A program made the translations under genes and the position numbers. From Microbulbifer sp. MKSA007 (GTDB lineage Bacteria > Pseudomonadota > Gammaproteobacteria > Pseudomonadales > Cellvibrionaceae), in assembly GCA_032615215.1 (NCBI GenBank), contig CP128433.1:1075501-1139500 (forward strand): DNA of 64,000 bases, written 5' to 3'. Positions 16,533 through 25,877 of this stretch are shown here, in pieces. The notes below the pieces were generated by a model, which saw only the letters and a program-made list of their open reading frames with translations, was not told where the DNA came from and did not search any database. Within the stretch, counting starts at the first letter, position 1. Every line of letters begins with the position of its first letter.

Positions 16533-17711
16533 ATGGCCGGCCCCAGTAGCCTGGTGCTTACCGACGATGAGCGCTCCCGCAATTTTTTGCGAGGGGCGCT
16601 TTCGCGTTTTGGCTTCCAGGTAAGTGTTGCCAACAACGGGGAAGATGGCATCGGCCAGTTCAGCCCCGGCGCTTTCCATATCGTATTGATTGATCGCTAT
16701 TTGCCGGATATGAGTGGGCTGGAGGTGTTGCGGCGGATAAAGCGCATAGCCCCAGAGGTGGCTGCGGTAATTATTGCCTCAGATAGCGCTGCCGATGATG
16801 TACTCCAAGCGATGCGCCTTGGAGCCAAAGACTACCTGGTTAAACCCCTGGAAGAAGCAGCGGCTATTGATCGTATGATCTGCCGTATCAGCGGTGAAGA
16901 AAACCTGGCGAAGCAGAATCGCGAATATAAAGTGACCTTGGAGCGTCGCAACAGTGAACTGCGGGATCATGTGGAGCTGCTGCGCAGAGACCAGGAAGCT
17001 GGCCGTTTACTGCAACAGCATTTACTTCCCCGTACCCCCTATCACTACCCCAGCGGTGTGGAAGCATCCTACCGGCTGGTTCCCTCCCTGTACCTGAGCG
17101 GTGATTTTGTTGATTACGGCTTGTTCGGTGAGCGCTTTGTAGCCTTTTACCTGGTCGATGTGTCGGGCCATGGTGTCTCTTCTGCGCTGGTTACTGCCCT
17201 GATTAAGCACAGCATTATGCATCGTTTGCGGGAGCGCCCCTTATTTGCCCAGCTGGACTCCCTCAGTGATGACTTGCTGGATGTCCTTAATCTGGTCAAT
17301 GGCGAGTTGTTATCCACAAAATTGGGCAAGCACGCCAGTATGTTTGTCGGGGTTGTGGATAGTAGTGCCCGGCAATTGCACTATGCCGTCGCCGGGCAAA
17401 TACCTATGCCGGCCCTGGTTAGTGAGGCGGGTGCAGACTGGTTGCCGGGAAAAGGGCGTCCCCTGGGTATTTTTGAACGGGGTGATTGGCAAGTGATGCG
17501 TGCTGAGCTGCCGCCCGCTTGGCGCCTGGTCGCTTGTTCCGACGGTGTACTTGAATTATTACAGGGCGATTTGCTCGATAAAGAGGCCCAGCTTTTGCAG
17601 GCTATTTCAGAGAGTGGGGGAGAACTCGACAGGCTCTGTCAGTCTCTAAAAATGGATACTTTTGGTGCCCTTCCGGACGATATTACGATTCTCACTTTAG
17701 GCCGCCAGTAA
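16533..17711 (+). CDS. Response regulator with PP2C-type (SpoIIE) phosphatase output
   Basis: 392 residues. The receiver domain spans 1-120 with acidic pair D11/D12, phosphoacceptor D54 (VLIDRYLPDM) and K104 (LVKP). A coiled linker covers about 120-160. The SpoIIE/PP2C serine phosphatase domain covers 165-390, with D191 (SGDFVDY), DVSGHG (209-214) and PDDITILTL at the end. The architecture matches the RssB/HsbR-like regulators that dephosphorylate an anti-sigma antagonist. The STAS gene 221 bases downstream is the expected substrate. Together they would make a partner-switching module linking a phosphorelay to sigma factor or other output. No cognate histidine kinase is in the window. Confidence 0.9.
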   Translation: MAGPSSLVLTDDERSRNFLRGALSRFGFQVSVANNGEDGIGQFSPGAFHIVLIDRYLPDMSGLEVLRRIKRIAPEVAAVIIASDSAADDVLQAMRLGAKDYLVKPLEEAAAIDRMICRISGEENLAKQNREYKVTLERRNSELRDHVELLRRDQEAGRLLQQHLLPRTPYHYPSGVEASYRLVPSLYLSGDFVDYGLFGERFVAFYLVDVSGHGVSSALVTALIKHSIMHRLRERPLFAQLDSLSDDLLDVLNLVNGELLSTKLGKHASMFVGVVDSSARQLHYAVAGQIPMPALVSEAGADWLPGKGRPLGIFERGDWQVMRAELPPAWRLVACSDGVLELLQGDLLDKEAQLLQAISESGGELDRLCQSLKMDTFGALPDDITILTLGRQ

Positions 17712-17931
17712 TGCCTAAAACTTCTATCGATAGTCTTCGACTATGAAGTCGAATTTTGTGCTTTATCGCACTTGTCAGTCTGCATAGTCAGGAGTAAGCT
17801 CCGCCCACTTTATGCACAAAATTGCACTAGGCGCCAAAAACGTCAAATGCTATTGTGTTCTCTACCAGTGAACTTTTGCCATCCGCCTGCACTTCTATCA
17901 AAAGGTGTATTCGGGTGAGCCAGGGGTTGTT

Positions 17932-18450
17932 ATGCAGTCCGGGCAAATTATGGTTGGGGCCCACCAGGGCATCTACGTCATCAAGTTAGTAGGTGATGTT
18001 CGTCTCAACCTTTGTACCTCATTTGATAGCTTTATCGACAACATGTTTGCACGGGGTGATTTTGCCGGAGTGGCATTTGATCTCGGTGGTGCAGAAGGTG
18101 TCGATAGTACGACTCTCGGCCTGATGGCGAAGATTGCTATTCGCGCTCTGGAGCGGGGCTGTGATAAGCCGTTGGTATTCTCTGCGGGTAAAGGTATCCG
18201 CCACCTGTTGGACGCTATGGGCTTTGATTCGTTGGTTGAAATCAGCGATACGGTCCACGATTTGAGCGTACCCACCACGCCTTTGGTATGTAATAGCCCT
18301 GACGAATGTGCTGCGCGGGAAAAGGTGTTGGAAGCTCACCGGGTATTGATGAGCATGAACGAGCAAAACGCCGAGACTTTTCGCGACTTGGTACATACCC
18401 TTGAGCGAGAATGTTCCCCGGTTGCCAAATCTTCGGCGCATTATCACTAG
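17932..18450 (+). CDS. STAS-domain anti-sigma factor antagonist (HsbA-like)
   Basis: 172 residues. The STAS domain is at about 1-100: QGIYVIKLVGDVRLNLC, VAFDLGGAEGVDSTTLGLMAKI (DSTT would hold the phosphorylated Ser/Thr) and FSAGKGIRHLLDAMGF. A helical C-terminal extension (about 115-165) follows. In Pseudomonas-type systems the dephosphorylated antagonist binds an anti-sigma factor. Its neighbour encodes the matching PP2C phosphatase. I chose ATG 17932, with AGGGG 6 bases upstream; a GTG at 17905 would add nine residues unlike the family. The gap before it may hold its own promoter. Targets are not visible in this window. Confidence 0.85.
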   Translation: MQSGQIMVGAHQGIYVIKLVGDVRLNLCTSFDSFIDNMFARGDFAGVAFDLGGAEGVDSTTLGLMAKIAIRALERGCDKPLVFSAGKGIRHLLDAMGFDSLVEISDTVHDLSVPTTPLVCNSPDECAAREKVLEAHRVLMSMNEQNAETFRDLVHTLERECSPVAKSSAHYH

Positions 18451-18493
18451 CTCTTATTCTCTCCTAATCCCCAGTCCTGGAAATCTCCCTTTC

Positions 18494-18952
18494 TTAGCAA
18501 CGCTTCATATCCCTCGCTTCGGCGCGTGCCTTGGTGAAGAGTCCGTGTGGCAGATAAATTAGCTCTGCCACCCTGCGAATCAGGTGCTCCTCGAAAGCCT
18601 CGATAACATCATCTGAAAAAGCTACCTGCCACATCTGCAAAATCAGCAGGTATTTATCTCTCTCGCTGAACTGTTCATTCACCGCCTGGGTGAACTCGAA
18701 CAGGGATGTGGCTCTGTCCCGTTGGCCAATAGCTTCACTGACTATTTCTGTGGCACTAGTCTGGTCGAGAGAGTAGTGCTGGCATAAGAGCTGTGTGAGC
18801 GTTTCACGCTCACACTCATCGAGCTTTTGATCGACAGTGGCGACCTCGACTAACAGCGCAGCGCTGATCATCCGCACGTCTTTTTCGTCACGTGCTTCAA
18901 CATCAACGCTATTTCCTATCTGCTCAAACAGTTTACGGATTTGTTGCAGCAT
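18494..18952 (-). CDS. TerB-like family protein
   Basis: 152 residues, all-helical. VRMISAALLVEVATVDQKLDECERETLTQLL followed by SLFEFTQAVNEQFS and a long helix fits the TerB-like fold (tellurite resistance TerB/DUF533-type). Acidic residues lie where the family binds metal. Such proteins are often annotated for tellurite resistance, but no terACDE genes are nearby, so that function should not be assumed. It overlaps the transaldolase start/stop region by 20 bases (its start lies inside the transaldolase end), so it is co-transcribed downstream of tal. Confidence 0.75.
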   Translation of the reverse strand: MLQQIRKLFEQIGNSVDVEARDEKDVRMISAALLVEVATVDQKLDECERETLTQLLCQHYSLDQTSATEIVSEAIGQRDRATSLFEFTQAVNEQFSERDKYLLILQMWQVAFSDDVIEAFEEHLIRRVAELIYLPHGLFTKARAEARDMKRC

Positions 18953-19928
18953 GAATTTCCTGCTGTCCCTTTACTCGGTTCTGTAACAATAGCTCTAAAC
19001 GTTCCTGATCCTTCACGAAGTTCCGGATGCCATCGGCAAGCTTTTCAGTGGCCATGGCATCGCTATTCAATTGAAAGCGGAATTCGGCTTCAGGCAGATC
19101 CTGTGTCGGCCGGGATTTGGTTGCGGATACCGGTGGCAGGCCAGCAGCGAGAGGTGCCTCACTGTCCTCCAGGGCCTGTAATAGCTGAGGGCTGATTGTC
19201 AGTCGATCGCAACCAGCCAGAGCCTCAATCTCCCCGGTATTGCGGAAGCTGGCGCCCATCACAATGGTTTTGTAATCCCGGGACTTGTAGTACTCATAGA
19301 TATTGCGCACCGAGATTACGCCCGGGTCCTCTTCCGCAGGGAATGACTCGCGGCCGCTGTTGGCGATATGCCAATCGAGGATTCGACCGACGAAGGGGGA
19401 GATCAGAGTTACCCCGGCTTCGGCACAGGCAATCGCCTGGGATTGACTGAACAACAAGGTCAGGTTGCAGTGGATTCCCTCGCGCTCCAGTACTGATGCG
19501 GCAGCAATGCCTTCCCATGTCGACGCGATCTTGATCAATACCCGCTCTTTGGCAATACCTGCGCGTTCATAGAGGGCGATCAGGTGGCGTGCGTAATCAA
19601 TAGTAGCGCGGGTATCAAAGGAGAGGCGAGCATCGACCTCGGTGGATACCACCCCGGGCACCAACTGCAAGATTTCCGTGCCGATGCTGACAGCCAGTTT
19701 GATGGCGGCCAGGCGTGCAATATTTTCCGCGTTCGAGCCACCCTGGTGGCTTTCGGCCCACTGAAGTGCCTCGGCGATATGGTTGTCGTACTGAGGGAGC
19801 TGGGCGGCCTTAAACAGTAGGGAGGGGTTGGTTGTGGCATCTTGAGGACAATATCGGCGAATTGCTTCAATATCTCCTGTATCTGCTACAACCTGGCTGC
19901 GCTGTTTGAGTTGCTCCAACTTGTTCAT
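18933..19928 (-). CDS. tal: Transaldolase
   Basis: 331-residue class I transaldolase of the pentose phosphate pathway, moving a dihydroxyacetone unit from sedoheptulose-7-phosphate to glyceraldehyde-3-phosphate via a Schiff base. The Schiff-base Lys is K133 in VLIKIASTWEG. Other family motifs are DATTNPSLL (30-38), EVDARLSFDT and ISPFVGRILDWH. The length fits the E. coli TalB type (317) with a short C-terminal extension. The ATG at 19928 is preceded (on this strand) by GGGAGG. It heads a two-gene unit with the TerB-like gene. DusA lies upstream on the same strand. Confidence 0.95.
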   Translation of the reverse strand: MNKLEQLKQRSQVVADTGDIEAIRRYCPQDATTNPSLLFKAAQLPQYDNHIAEALQWAESHQGGSNAENIARLAAIKLAVSIGTEILQLVPGVVSTEVDARLSFDTRATIDYARHLIALYERAGIAKERVLIKIASTWEGIAAASVLEREGIHCNLTLLFSQSQAIACAEAGVTLISPFVGRILDWHIANSGRESFPAEEDPGVISVRNIYEYYKSRDYKTIVMGASFRNTGEIEALAGCDRLTISPQLLQALEDSEAPLAAGLPPVSATKSRPTQDLPEAEFRFQLNSDAMATEKLADGIRNFVKDQERLELLLQNRVKGQQEIHAATNP

Positions 19929-19972
19929 GGTTCCTCCCTTAATTATTCACTGGTCTACATATTGAAAGCGGT

Positions 19973-20950
19973 CTAAGCGGCTTGGGTGACCTGGGCCAAT
20001 GCCTGTTCAAGCACCTCGGGACCCGCCCCCGGCTTGTGGGCATTTTCGCTCAAATGGCGGCGGAAGCGTCGAGCACCAGGAAGCCCCTGGAATAACCCGA
20101 GCATATGCCGGGTGATATGATTCAAGCGCTGTCCGCGCTGCATTTCCTGCTCGATATAGGGCAGCATCTGCTCTACCACCTGGATGGCATCCGGGCCGGT
20201 CTCACCGCCAAATAATTGGCTGTCCACCTGGGCCAGGATTGTCGGGGTTTGGTAAGCCGCGCGCCCCAGCATAACACCATCCACGTGGCTTAAATGTTGC
20301 TGGCATTCCTCAATTGAATTGATCCCCCCATTAATAACAATTTGTAGCTGGGGGTAATCCTTCTTTAACTGGTAAACCATGTCGTAATTGAGCGGAGGAA
20401 TTTCACGGTTTTCCTTGGGGCTTAGCCCCTTTAGCCACGCTTTGCGCGCATGGACGATAAAGGTATCCACACCGGCATTGGCCTGGGCCTCCACGAAGCG
20501 GGTCAGGCCTGGGTAGTCTTCCATATCGTCGATGCCGATACGGTGCTTGACGGTAACCGGAATAGATACCGCTTCCCGCATGGCAGTGAGTCCTGCGGCT
20601 ACCACATCCGGTTCCGCCATAAGGCAGGCACCAAAACGCCCGGACTGGACTCGGTCACTGGGGCAGCCACAGTTTAGGTTGATTTCGCTATAGCCCCATT
20701 CCTCGGCGATACGGGCGCATTCAGCCAGTTCTTGAGGGTCACTGCCCCCCAACTGCAGGGCGACAGGTTGTTCAGCTGCATCAAATTGCAAATGTCGCTG
20801 TTGGTCACCATGCAGTATTGCCCCGGTGGTCACCATTTCCGAATACAGGCGTGCATGCTTGCTCAATAGGCGCCACATATAGCGGCAATGGCGGTCGCTC
20901 CAATCGAGAAGTGGTGCAGTGCAGAAACGGTGGGTATTAAATTCGGACAT
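19973..20950 (-). CDS. dusA: tRNA-dihydrouridine synthase DusA
   Basis: 325-residue FMN-dependent enzyme that reduces uridines in the tRNA D-loop (U20/U20a for DusA). The sequence shows FCTAPLLDWSDRHCRY, a DusA-type start, then EINLNCGCPSDRVQSGRFGACLM with the catalytic Cys in the CPSDRVQ region, VTVKHRIGID, FIVHARKAWLKGLSPKENR and IVINGGI. These fit DusA better than DusB or DusC. The length is normal. It starts at ATG 20950. It lies 44 bases upstream of tal on the same strand, so it may be transcribed with it. Confidence 0.94.
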   Translation of the reverse strand: MSEFNTHRFCTAPLLDWSDRHCRYMWRLLSKHARLYSEMVTTGAILHGDQQRHLQFDAAEQPVALQLGGSDPQELAECARIAEEWGYSEINLNCGCPSDRVQSGRFGACLMAEPDVVAAGLTAMREAVSIPVTVKHRIGIDDMEDYPGLTRFVEAQANAGVDTFIVHARKAWLKGLSPKENREIPPLNYDMVYQLKKDYPQLQIVINGGINSIEECQQHLSHVDGVMLGRAAYQTPTILAQVDSQLFGGETGPDAIQVVEQMLPYIEQEMQRGQRLNHITRHMLGLFQGLPGARRFRRHLSENAHKPGAGPEVLEQALAQVTQAA

Positions 20951-21494
20951 AAACTGCGGAGTAAAACACTAATAAAAACAGAGTAGCCGCCATTATATGG
21001 GATGCCTATGGTGATGTGCGGCTTTATTGTGAAACTTCGGGCACCTTTCCTGGAGTGAGTGCTTGCGGAACAGCAAGGTGGAACTCGAATAAGGTGGAAC
21101 TCGAATAATGGTTGGCGGGCTTTATAAGGGGTGCTCTTATCCTAGCGGTTGCTTGTGTAACTAATAGTGTGAGAGATCTACGGTGGATGTAAAAGCTGGA
21201 ACGGGTTGATATACCAAGAGCTTCTCATTCGATCCTTGATGGCTGATGTATGCAAGGTAAAGAGAGATCAGGTTTTATTCAGTTTGTACTTGCTGGTAAT
21301 TTGAATTATCCACATTAGCAAAATAAATAGTGAGTGAACACAATGTTCTTCTGCTGACAGATTTCTGTGATGAAAGATAGAATTGCTCCGTCCTTAATAC
21401 TGAGCCGATTATTTTGAGTGCAGTCTTTTCTTTGGTGGCAGTGCACTTCTGACTTTTTGGCCAAGCTCAACAAAATTTATAAAAGGAGTTTAGT
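20951..21494. other. Intergenic region between divergent dusA and a lipoprotein gene
   Basis: About 545 bases. No credible gene. It should hold the promoters of dusA (-) and of the small lipoprotein (+). It also holds a perfect 16-bp tandem duplication (annotated separately). Confidence 0.5.
21075..21106. repeat. Perfect 16-bp tandem duplication
   Basis: AAGGTGGAACTCGAAT occurs twice head to tail (21075-21090 and 21091-21106) in non-coding DNA upstream of a lipoprotein gene. Function unknown; it may be a simple slippage duplication. Confidence 0.8.
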
Positions 21495-21755
21495 ATGAAG
21501 TTAAAATTAATCAGTGTGGGAGCTGTGGTACTGGTTTTGGGTGGATGCGCTTCATTAATGAAAGAAACTGTATCTAAAAGGGCGCCTTTTGATCTGAACT
21601 GTGATGCGGGCTCAATAACGATCCAGCAACTGGGATACAGAACTTATGGGGTTTCAGGATGTGATAAGCGTGCCACTTATGTATTGCAGGGACCTTGTTC
21701 AGGTCCGGGAAGTCAGTGTTTAGCAGTAATGAATTCCAATGTGGATGAAGGTTAA
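21495..21755 (+). CDS. Small lipoprotein of unknown function
   Basis: 86 residues. The signal peptide with lipobox LVLGGC (Cys at 18) predicts lipid attachment. The mature part has four further cysteines (LNCDAG, SGCDKR, GPCSG, QCLAV) that could form two disulfides. The ribosome site AAAAGGAG precedes the ATG. The short mature domain with IQQLGYRTYGVSGCDKRATY resembles small periplasmic cysteine-paired lipoproteins, but I do not recognise a named family. It stands alone between the dusA promoter region and the convergent GlpD-like gene. Confidence 0.75.
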   Translation: MKLKLISVGAVVLVLGGCASLMKETVSKRAPFDLNCDAGSITIQQLGYRTYGVSGCDKRATYVLQGPCSGPGSQCLAVMNSNVDEG

Positions 21756-21839
21756 TAGTAAAATTCGGGGGTAGGAGGTTTTTCTTGCTCCCCATTTTCT
21801 GGCTCCCAAGTAAATGGGGGCTATTGCGAGAAAGAAATT

Positions 21840-23051
21840 TTAGATATTTCTCTCGCGTTCAGAAGAGTTTTTTGCGGTTTCGGAATGTTGGGTATTGGGT
21901 GGGGTGGGTGGTTCCACACATAAAGTGGGTTCAAGTTTATTTAGTAATTTACGTGCAGTGGCACGATAGCTGGTTAGCTTACCGCCTGCTACCGCTAGAA
22001 TTCTAGGCTTCTTGTTATCATCACAGCAAATAATGGTTTCCCGGGAGCGCGCAAAAGGACTCTTTTCCATTTCCGGAAGTACCCGTAGTCCGGAATAACT
22101 CTCGCAAATATCTTCTCCATTGAGCTCCCGGGCTTGAGAGAAATATTTCTGTACGGTCTGCAGAAGGTAACTCTCTTCTTCTAGTGTGGGGGTGACATCC
22201 CGAGGATCGCCAAAATAGGGGCGTTCTGTAGTTCCAACCAGAGTTTTATCCTGCCAGGGCATCACGAAAATCGCACGGCCATCATCGGCCTCCACATAGT
22301 AGATTTTATCGCCAAGAGAGAGGGGCAATAAAATATGGGTACCTGCGACCAGATCGATAGGGGGCAGCTCCACTGGCGGTGAACAGCGTGCATTCGTGTT
22401 GGCTACCCAGGGGCCACTGCAATTTATGAGCGCCCGGGTGCGCAACGTGCTGAGCTTGCCATTAGCAACATAGTCAACGCGGACCCCATCCCCAGTGACT
22501 TCTGCACCTACTAGGCTACCGGGACAGATAATCTGCGCCCCATGGGCAACCGCTGAGGCAACTACGTCCCGGGTAAGGGCTGCGTCATCGGTCTGCGCAT
22601 CGTTATAGCGGAAGACCTCTTTTAGGCCTTCCCTATTCAGGCCTGGAAGGCTGTCCCACTGGGATTTGGGTATTCTGCGAAAGTATGAATCGGTGTTACT
22701 CAGTCCAGACAGAAGGCTGTAGAGGCTCAACCCAAAGCGGACCAGCCAGGCCGGTCTCTTGCTGTGCTGGTAGATAGGGATATAAAAAGGGACCATTCTC
22801 ACGAGTTCAGGCTTGTTATCCAGTAGCCACTTTCTCTCCCGCAGGCACTCGTAGACCAAACGGAACTGGCCGCTCTCCAGGTAACGCAAGCCGCCGTGAA
22901 TGAGTTTGGAGGAGCGAGAGGAAGTGGCGGCGGCGATACCCAGCTGTTCGAGTATCACCACGGAATAGTGATTTGTGGCCAGAACCTCAGCGGCTCCCGC
23001 TCCCTGTATACCTGCGCCGACTACCAGGACATCAAAATCCGTAGACATCAC
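21840..23051 (-). CDS. FAD-dependent GlpD-like glycerol-3-phosphate dehydrogenase, short form
   Basis: 403 residues. The dinucleotide-binding motif GAGIQGAGAAE is at 12-22, followed by SSRSSKLIHGGLRYLESGQFRLVYE, the classic GlpD pattern, then VFRYNDAQTDDAALTRDVV and VGTTERPYFGDP. It ends near 380 with AVAGGKLTSYRATARKLL, so it lacks the C-terminal helical domain of standard GlpD (about 500 residues). The reaction would be oxidation of sn-glycerol-3-phosphate to DHAP at the membrane. The adjacent glycerophosphodiesterase, overlapping by 20 bases, would make that substrate, which supports the call. A hairpin (21826-21856) overlaps the stop region. Confidence 0.88.
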   Translation of the reverse strand: MMSTDFDVLVVGAGIQGAGAAEVLATNHYSVVILEQLGIAAATSSRSSKLIHGGLRYLESGQFRLVYECLRERKWLLDNKPELVRMVPFYIPIYQHSKRPAWLVRFGLSLYSLLSGLSNTDSYFRRIPKSQWDSLPGLNREGLKEVFRYNDAQTDDAALTRDVVASAVAHGAQIICPGSLVGAEVTGDGVRVDYVANGKLSTLRTRALINCSGPWVANTNARCSPPVELPPIDLVAGTHILLPLSLGDKIYYVEADDGRAIFVMPWQDKTLVGTTERPYFGDPRDVTPTLEEESYLLQTVQKYFSQARELNGEDICESYSGLRVLPEMEKSPFARSRETIICCDDNKKPRILAVAGGKLTSYRATARKLLNKLEPTLCVEPPTPPNTQHSETAKNSSERERNI

Positions 23052-23724
23052 TCGCTTCCCGGGAGCGCATCAGCAGCGGCAAGTTGCCGGTGAGAATATG
23101 GTGAGCACCGCGCTTGCGCCAGAGTACTGCCTCTTCTGTTGAGTTGATTTCATAGACAACCCATTGCCAGGGGCCTGGGGGCAATTCGTCACATTCAACC
23201 TGGCTGTCGCGAATTAGTAGATATTCTGGCGCCAAAGTAACAATGTCGGCAGATAGGCACCGGGAGACACTATTGATCTCAAGGGCAACCCGATGCCAGC
23301 CCATATTGCGGGCGGCTCTGAGGCTGCGGCAGTCTGCGGTGAGTAGAGCGAATGACTCATTCTCAGTGTGCATCAGCTCCATTAACTTTTTAACGGCGGT
23401 GACAAATCCAGTGGCGGCGATATTGGCAGGTGAGATACCGATAAACCAATCCAGGTGGCGATGGCAGCTGGCCCAGTCTACCAGCTCGATAAAGCGATTG
23501 ATCGACTGGTGGTGTAACTGTGAATCCCTAAGGGAGTGGAAGACCTGGGACTGGTCATTGCCGGGGATGTGCAGGCTATCCTCGTGGAAGCACCAGGGGG
23601 TGCCGTCGGCGCTGAAGCGGATATCGCACTGAATAGCGCAGGCCCCCAGATTATGGGCCGCCTCGAAAGCGGCAATCGTATTCTCTGGTTGGCGGGTCTT
23701 GTCGCCGCGATGAGCAATTAACAT
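23032..23724 (-). CDS. Glycerophosphodiester phosphodiesterase family protein
   Basis: 230 residues, the length of cytoplasmic UgpQ-type enzymes. The N-terminus carries the GDPD signature: IAHRGDKTRQPENTIAAFEA (His and Glu catalytic) and the CDIRFSADGTPWCFHED stretch. These enzymes split glycerophosphodiesters to an alcohol and sn-glycerol-3-phosphate, which the overlapping downstream GlpD-like enzyme could oxidise. No signal peptide is seen, so it is probably cytoplasmic. The middle (FIELVDWASCHRHLDWFIGI) is less conserved than usual; in some GDPDs the third metal ligand is an ExD pair here read as CDIR, so activity is not certain. Confidence 0.85.
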   Translation of the reverse strand: MLIAHRGDKTRQPENTIAAFEAAHNLGACAIQCDIRFSADGTPWCFHEDSLHIPGNDQSQVFHSLRDSQLHHQSINRFIELVDWASCHRHLDWFIGISPANIAATGFVTAVKKLMELMHTENESFALLTADCRSLRAARNMGWHRVALEINSVSRCLSADIVTLAPEYLLIRDSQVECDELPPGPWQWVVYEINSTEEAVLWRKRGAHHILTGNLPLLMRSREASDVYGF

Positions 23725-24184
23725 GTGAATCTGGTCCGAAAAGCGGGTGTTATTGTCGTCTGGAATTGGGCGTGATTTGGCCTTTGCCCAGAGATGAACC
23801 GGACCCTGGCTGGAGCCGGGTCATACAGGAAAAATAGACGGTGCCACCGCTGTTGCAAGGTTCACGGGGAGGAAATACGGGACCAGAGGGCTATCAATGG
23901 AGGGCTGGGGTTTTTACATAGTGATGATGCTGAATCGATTGCATACTGCCCATATGGATAGCGCGCCACTGAGTGAGCTAGCGGTATGTCGCGTCAGGAT
24001 GATCTATTACGTTGGCAGTGTTTTACTTTTCAGGCGGTGTAGGGCAAATCAGTATTGTCTCTTATTTACTAGCGGGGCTGGTGATATTGATTTAAGGGAG
24101 GCTCATTAGGTTCCGATTTGACTTGTGGATAAAACAGCCCGATATTGCGCTTACTATAAGAAGTTCTAAGACTACCCGCTCTTT
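23725..24184. other. Intergenic region upstream of fimbrial chaperone
   Basis: About 460 bases between divergent gene groups. A 70-codon frame (23897-24109) is present, but it has no ribosome site, an unusual amino-acid run and no recognisable features, so I do not annotate it. It should hold the promoters of the glycerophosphodiesterase gene and of the chaperone. Confidence 0.45.
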
Positions 24185-24868
24185 ATGAAAAAAGTACTGC
24201 TTTCACTGCTATTCTTTGTCGTCCAGCCAGTAATGGCAGCTATGTCTGTGGATAAAATTGTCCTTTACCTGGAAGATACTCCCAGCGCCCGGGATGATGT
24301 TCTCGTCAGCAATCCAGATAATGAGACGCTATATATCCAAACTGAAATATTCCGTGTGGATAATCCCGGCCATGATAATGAGAGTCGAGTCAGGGTGATA
24401 AATCCTGATGAATTTAAACTCCTTGTCAGCCCCGCAAGAGCTGTCCTGGCTCCCGGAGAGAGAAAGCGCTTTCGCTTAATGGCCTTAGATAAAGATCTTG
24501 AAGAGGAAAAAGTCTACCGGGTGACTTTTAAACCCGTTGTAGGTGATATCAAGAGTGACAGAACGGCACTAAAAATCCTTGTAGCTTATCAGGCATTGGT
24601 ATTTGTGCAGCCAAAAGGCGGAGCTTATAAAATTGATTTAGTGGCTGAAGGGGATAATTACCGACTCACGAATAGTGGCAATATTAATGTAGAAGTCGTG
24701 GAAGTTCGTCATTGTGTGACTGAAGAGAAGTGTGAAAAACTTGAGGCCACCGGTCGGTTATATGCTGGCACCAGTATCGAAGTAACGGGTAAACCCGTTG
24801 GCGGCGAGCTGGAAGTTTTACTGCGAGGGCAGCAGAGTGAGCGGGTTCGTTTTCCTCTTAGTGGCTAA
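24185..24868 (+). CDS. Periplasmic fimbrial chaperone, PapD/CS1-like
   Basis: 227 residues with a signal peptide (about 1-19, ending PVMA). The PapD-like Ig domain follows: MSVDKIVLYLEDTPSARDDVLVSNP, then FKLLVSPARAVLAPGERKRFRLMAL and EEEKVYRVTFKPVV, and a second domain from about 140. This matches the chaperones of the CS1/alpha (CfaA-like) class, which hold pilins in the periplasm by donor-strand complementation and deliver them to the usher. It is on the + strand, convergent to the pilin-usher-tip operon (61 bases between ends), an unusual split. It should have its own promoter. It is the only chaperone in the window. Confidence 0.85.
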   Translation: MKKVLLSLLFFVVQPVMAAMSVDKIVLYLEDTPSARDDVLVSNPDNETLYIQTEIFRVDNPGHDNESRVRVINPDEFKLLVSPARAVLAPGERKRFRLMALDKDLEEEKVYRVTFKPVVGDIKSDRTALKILVAYQALVFVQPKGGAYKIDLVAEGDNYRLTNSGNINVEVVEVRHCVTEEKCEKLEATGRLYAGTSIEVTGKPVGGELEVLLRGQQSERVRFPLSG

Positions 24869-24929
24869 TTAGAATTGGTTGCTTGCCTATAGCAGGCTGG
24901 GCGGATTAAAGGATTATTTTGTATTTAGC

Positions 24930-25877
24930 TCACTGGCTGCTCACCGTTACTGTGAGTACATCGGTGTAGAGAGGTTCGCCCGCGTTTTCCCAGTCTGAGG
25001 GCGCAATGGAAATATAAATTCGCGCATTATCAGAAAGGCAGTTTTCATCCGAAGTTCGGCTAAAACTGCCGGAGATATCGCCAAGGCTATCCGGGGAAAT
25101 GCCTGAAGTTGCAGCCAGGTTGTCTGAGAAGGCAACGCTGTAGGGGATTTGTTCACTGTTTCCCCCCAATTGATAGGCACTACTGCCTGATCCCCCGGTG
25201 CTGCCATTGGCGCTGGACAGGTTTACTGTGTAACCGCTAAATCCTATACCGCCAACACAAAAGTCCTCACTGCCCTCAATGGCCTGTCCAAACAGGGTGC
25301 CACTGTTGCTGAGGTCAATATCACCCAGATTGCGAATGGCGATGTTTGGCTCTACGTCCAGCACAATGTCAAACTGAACTGTTTCGGTGCCGGCAGTCCA
25401 AATAATAAAATAATTATTCAGTGTCATCTCAAAGCTGGCGGAGTAGCGGCTGGAAGAGGGTATTTGGCTGCTGTCCAGCTCGATCACTAAATAAGTATCT
25501 GCATCGTCGCTGGTGCCAGCAAAAGTAGCGGACTGAGTTCCTGGACTGAGTGTTTCCGTGGTGCCGTTATTGGCTCGAAATGAAATATCAATATCCAGCT
25601 GTTCACCACTGTCCGCAAATAGTGCGAAAGTAGATCCACTGAGCGGACTCACTTCTACATCGTAGCGTAGGGTCCAGCTTCCCAGCAGGCTTCGGGTAGT
25701 GAACTGAATTTCTTTAGGTTCTGATTCGTAATCAATAGTGTGTGAATCTTCCAAGCCACAAACTCGCAAATCGTCATTGCTGGAGCAATTTACCTGGGCT
25801 TGTACTGGTATATTAAATAGCGGAATCAACAGCGCAGAGACTAGGCCAAGTTTTTGCAGCTTCTTAGTTATGGACAC
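24930..25877 (-). CDS. Fimbrial tip/minor subunit, CS1/alpha class
   Basis: 315 residues with a signal peptide (1-27, ending VQA). The N-terminal half (about 30-175) is an Ig-like, beta-rich receptor-type domain with two Cys near its start (VNCSSNDDLRVC). The C-terminal half (about 180-315) is pilin-like: EDFCVGGIGFSGYTVNL and NARIYISIAPSDWENA recur almost identically in the major pilin gene of this cluster. The layout, adhesin domain then pilin domain, fits a tip adhesin of the CfaE type, but the N-terminal domain is not recognisably CfaE. It ends the operon and overlaps the usher by 14 bases. The receptor is unknown. Confidence 0.8.
   Translation of the reverse strand: MSITKKLQKLGLVSALLIPLFNIPVQAQVNCSSNDDLRVCGLEDSHTIDYESEPKEIQFTTRSLLGSWTLRYDVEVSPLSGSTFALFADSGEQLDIDISFRANNGTTETLSPGTQSATFAGTSDDADTYLVIELDSSQIPSSSRYSASFEMTLNNYFIIWTAGTETVQFDIVLDVEPNIAIRNLGDIDLSNSGTLFGQAIEGSEDFCVGGIGFSGYTVNLSSANGSTGGSGSSAYQLGGNSEQIPYSVAFSDNLAATSGISPDSLGDISGSFSRTSDENCLSDNARIYISIAPSDWENAGEPLYTDVLTVTVSSQ

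Noticed and set aside
23897..24109. 70-codon frame upstream of the fimbrial chaperone
   Set aside because: No ribosome site and no recognisable feature; probably chance.
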